This document shows, in pieces, positions 62,144 through 64,000 of a stretch of 64,000 bases of DNA (positions are counted from its first letter, which is position 1; every line of letters begins with the position of its first letter). A program made the position numbers and the translations under genes. This DNA comes from Anaeromassilibacillus sp001305115 (GTDB lineage: Bacteria > Bacillota > Clostridia > Oscillospirales > Acutalibacteraceae). The stretch covers positions 2,294,001-2,358,000 of the forward strand of contig AP031437.1 of the NCBI GenBank assembly GCA_042854365.1, given 5' to 3'. Below the pieces are notes generated by a model. The model did not search any database. It was not told the DNA's origin and worked only from the letters and a program-made list of their open reading frames with translations.

Positions 62144-62737
62144 TCACTCTTCCAAGTAGCCTTTTTCAATGCTCTCCTGAACCATCTTGTCCACAACCGT
62201 CCAAACTTCCGGAAGCGCCACACGGATGGGAGCCATCCGCTCATAAACTTGTGCGCTCTTCACACCGCCGAGTCCCCAGGTATGCCCCTGAGTCAAATAA
62301 TTGTTTAAAAATGGCTGTAAACGGTCGATCGCCGCTGCATACTGCGCATCCGCCGTCTCCATCGCATCAAATTCTTCCCACAATGCGCGGAGTTCCGTCC
62401 CTTGATCTTCCGGTAACATTGCAAAAAGCCGGTCTGCAGCCTCGGCTTCCCGTTGCTGCTTGTCCTGATTTCCCTGTATGTCATATGCGAAGGTATCGCC
62501 CGCATAAATCTCGATCAAATCATGCACCAAAGCCATTCGAATTACACGTTCGCAATTAACCTTTTCCGGATCGGTATATTCCGCTAAAAGCATTGCCATC
62601 AAAGCAAAATGCCAAGAATGCTCTGCATCCGATTCACGCCGCGTTTTATCGATCAAAATGGTTCTGCGATAGACGCTTTTCATCTTGTCTACCTCGATTA
62701 GAAAGCGCAGCTGCTGTTCCAGTCGGGTGTTGTCCAT
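62144..62737 (-). CDS. HD-domain phosphohydrolase (YfbR/HDDC2-like)
   Basis: This 197-residue protein starts behind GAGGAA. The metal-binding HD residues are found in SDAEHSWHFALMA (His), ALVHDLIEIYAGDT (His-Asp) and AAAIDRLQPFL (Asp), the same spacing as in YfbR 5'-deoxynucleotidases and the HDDC2 group. The likely activity is removal of phosphate from deoxynucleoside monophosphates, or a related nucleotide clean-up role. It lies 18 bases downstream of the CFI-box gene on the same strand, so they are probably co-transcribed, and ends at a strong terminator. Confidence 0.9.
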   Translation of the reverse strand: MDNTRLEQQLRFLIEVDKMKSVYRRTILIDKTRRESDAEHSWHFALMAMLLAEYTDPEKVNCERVIRMALVHDLIEIYAGDTFAYDIQGNQDKQQREAEAADRLFAMLPEDQGTELRALWEEFDAMETADAQYAAAIDRLQPFLNNYLTQGHTWGLGGVKSAQVYERMAPIRVALPEVWTVVDKMVQESIEKGYLEE

Positions 62738-62755
62738 CTGTTTTCCTCGCTTTCC

Positions 62756-63661
62756 CTACGCTGGAAGGAACTCCTGTTCCAACCTTGACACCATGTCCTC
62801 ATATGTTCGGGCACAATTCTCTGGATTGCCAGCTTCAAGCTCCACCAGACACGGCTGCAAATAGTTTTGCCAAATTCCCTGATAGATGGATGCACGGTCC
62901 GCACGGTGGTCAATCTTTTGCACCAAAATCGGTGCAAAAAGATAGTACTCTTGAATTTTCCGTCTCCCTCCCGGCGTCTGTGTTAGCCAGTCGTCCCGGA
63001 AACGGCGGAAGGCTGTCAACTCATAACAATCATCGCTTTTTCCCTGAAACTCACACACCGCCGTAGTAATAAAACACAACCTTTGACGGAAACCTCTGCT
63101 GATCTCTTCATAGCGTGCTTTTCCCAGCGGCTTTTTGGGGTACTGTTTATTCCACTTTTCAAGAAAATGGTCTGCCAATGCCTCCGCTGCCTCATGCTCT
63201 TGCTTTAGGATTGCGGGGATCAGAAACGCGACAACCGTGTAGCGATAATCAAAAAAACGCGTGTCGCTCTCCTTCAGTTCCATCTGCTGAAACAGTTCCA
63301 AAAAGCGCTCCATCAAAAAAACGCTGTATTCTTCCGCCGCACGTTCTATTGAGCCAGCCTCCGCTGCAGCACAATAAGCCTGCAATACCGGCGCCCACCT
63401 CTCTGCATAGGACCGAAACGCCTCCGGATACCCATGATTATTCACCGCCTGGATATTTGCCCGATAAGCGACCAAGTCGTTTTTTAATTGCTCCTTCGCT
63501 GTGCGCAACAACGACGGATACGATTCTGAATCCCCCTGGGAGCACAACACCGCTTGAACATCAATAGGCTTGGCGCAATACATACAGACCACTTGTTGCG
63601 CATCATCTGGCAACTGAAGTTCTTTTCCGCAGTGAGGGCATTGAGCTGAAATAAATTGCAT
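62756..63661 (-). CDS. Zinc-ribbon protein with CFI-box domain
   Basis: The protein has 301 residues and starts behind AGAGGT. The N-terminus is a zinc ribbon (CPHCGKELQLPDD ... VVCMYCAKPI). A helical middle region (about 50-195) has no recognised family. The C-terminal part (about 195-255) contains CFITTAVCEF, ELTAFRRFRDDWL, PGGRRKIQEYYLFAP, which matches the CFI-box domain, named after its Cys-Phe-Ile motif. Cytoplasmic location is likely because there is no signal peptide or membrane segment. The function is unknown. Confidence 0.8.
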   Translation of the reverse strand: MQFISAQCPHCGKELQLPDDAQQVVCMYCAKPIDVQAVLCSQGDSESYPSLLRTAKEQLKNDLVAYRANIQAVNNHGYPEAFRSYAERWAPVLQAYCAAAEAGSIERAAEEYSVFLMERFLELFQQMELKESDTRFFDYRYTVVAFLIPAILKQEHEAAEALADHFLEKWNKQYPKKPLGKARYEEISRGFRQRLCFITTAVCEFQGKSDDCYELTAFRRFRDDWLTQTPGGRRKIQEYYLFAPILVQKIDHRADRASIYQGIWQNYLQPCLVELEAGNPENCARTYEDMVSRLEQEFLPA

Positions 63662-63698
63662 TTGCTAACACCTCTTTATGAACAAAACCACCCTTAGA

Positions 63699-64000
63699 TT
63701 ATTCGTGGCTTTTTACATATTCTTTAATTTTTTCAAAGCTCTCCTGGCTGATGATGTGTTCAATCCGGCAGGCATCCTGTGCCGCAGTTTCCGGATTGAC
63801 GTCCAGGGCCTTGCGAAAAAACTCTGTCAGGACAGTGTGGCGCTCATAGACGGCGCTGGCTTTCGCAAAACCGCTCTCCGTCAGGACAATGTTCCCATTC
63901 TTTTCCATGACAATCAACCCCGCCTTGCGAAGAATACTCATGGCACGGCTGACGCTCGCTTTGGTAAAGGAGAGCTCATTGGCAACATCCACAGAGCGCA
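63699..64000 (-). CDS. DtxR/MntR-type metal-dependent regulator (5' end beyond window)
   Basis: The visible 100 codons run to the window edge and lack the true start; the frame enters as RSVDVANELSFTKASVSRAM, the recognition helix region, followed by LRKAGLIVMEKNGNIVLTESG (wing) and the dimerisation domain with metal-ligand residues (HTVLTEFF, DACRIEHIISQESFEKI). The total length of such short forms is about 120-130 residues, so roughly 25 are missing. It would control iron or manganese uptake genes. The target cannot be seen. Confidence 0.88.
   Translation of the reverse strand, partial: RSVDVANELSFTKASVSRAMSILRKAGLIVMEKNGNIVLTESGFAKASAVYERHTVLTEFFRKALDVNPETAAQDACRIEHIISQESFEKIKEYVKSHE

Noticed and set aside
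1..64000. tRNA or rRNA genes, and a complete defence system
   Set aside because: No cloverleaf or rRNA-like sequence and no recognisable restriction, CBASS, retron, toxin-antitoxin or abortive infection gene set was found. The SLOG and ribbon-helix-helix fragments are broken and isolated.

Overview
The window looks like a chromosomal segment of a low-to-mid GC, Gram-positive anaerobe of the class Clostridia. An Oscillospirales/Ruminococcaceae-type gut organism is my best guess. This rests on strong purine-rich ribosome binding sites, frequent TTG/GTG starts, an FtsK/SpoIIIE translocase next to a TepA-like ClpP protease, Rex next to bifunctional AdhE, a cyclophilin lipoprotein, SipW-type (TasA-like) surface proteins and a large secreted modular glycosidase. 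No rRNA, tRNA or CRISPR array was recognised. The taxonomic placement is inference.

Layout. 1-1711: 5' part of a TasA-like secreted protein with GLUG-type repeats. 2087-6728: MarR regulator plus a heterodimeric ABC exporter, one operon with ATGA overlaps. 7007-9807: HdeD-like membrane protein, Mrp/ApbC Fe-S carrier, and a GpsA-like dehydrogenase. 10091-10582: four tandem copies of a structured 124-126 bp repeat. 10608-12801: two-component system. 12802-14008: decayed DNA with a broken Xre-type regulator. 14009-15472: GapN. 15582-16924: chain-length regulator plus a BY-kinase-like protein that has lost its P-loop. 17323-24208: DUF3006 protein, membrane-anchored metallo-beta-lactamase-fold hydrolase, YgiQ radical SAM protein, FtsK/SpoIIIE and TepA. 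24542-31492: aconitase, NADP isocitrate dehydrogenase, Rex and AdhE. 31775-34494: DegV protein, a deleted TasA-like gene remnant and an intact TasA-like gene. 34782-45700: CTP synthase, small membrane protein, cyclophilin lipoprotein, S1-domain protein, FMN alpha-hydroxyacid enzyme, a 1.4 kb gene-poor stretch, uridine kinase, nitroreductase, citrate synthase and a Crp/Fnr regulator. 45991-52363: giant secreted GH2-family glycosidase followed by three tandem copies of its own 3' end. 52509-53806: decayed IS3-type element. 53999-57846: ATP-grasp ligase, aspartate racemase and asparagine synthase. 58133-60630: phosphoglycerate mutase and sodium:solute symporter. 60783-61550: two adjacent broken genes. 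62144-64000: HD phosphohydrolase, CFI-box protein and the edge of a DtxR-type regulator.

How genes work together. Citrate synthase, aconitase and isocitrate dehydrogenase form the oxidative branch of the TCA cycle leading to 2-oxoglutarate. Rex and AdhE link NADH level to ethanol formation, and GapN and phosphoglycerate mutase belong to lower glycolysis. The ligase-racemase-asparagine synthase operon matches the parts needed to make a D-aspartate/D-asparagine peptidoglycan cross-bridge, as known in Enterococcus faecium and Lactococcus lactis.

The most unusual items are the tandemly copied 3' end of the giant glycosidase (51747-52363), the structured 125-bp repeat family (10091-10582 plus a diverged copy near 23280), the P-loop-less BY-kinase, the deleted TasA paralogue next to an intact one, and a cluster of genes broken by small frameshifts. 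None of these is convincingly a new defence or signalling system. The repeat families are the best candidates for undescribed biology.
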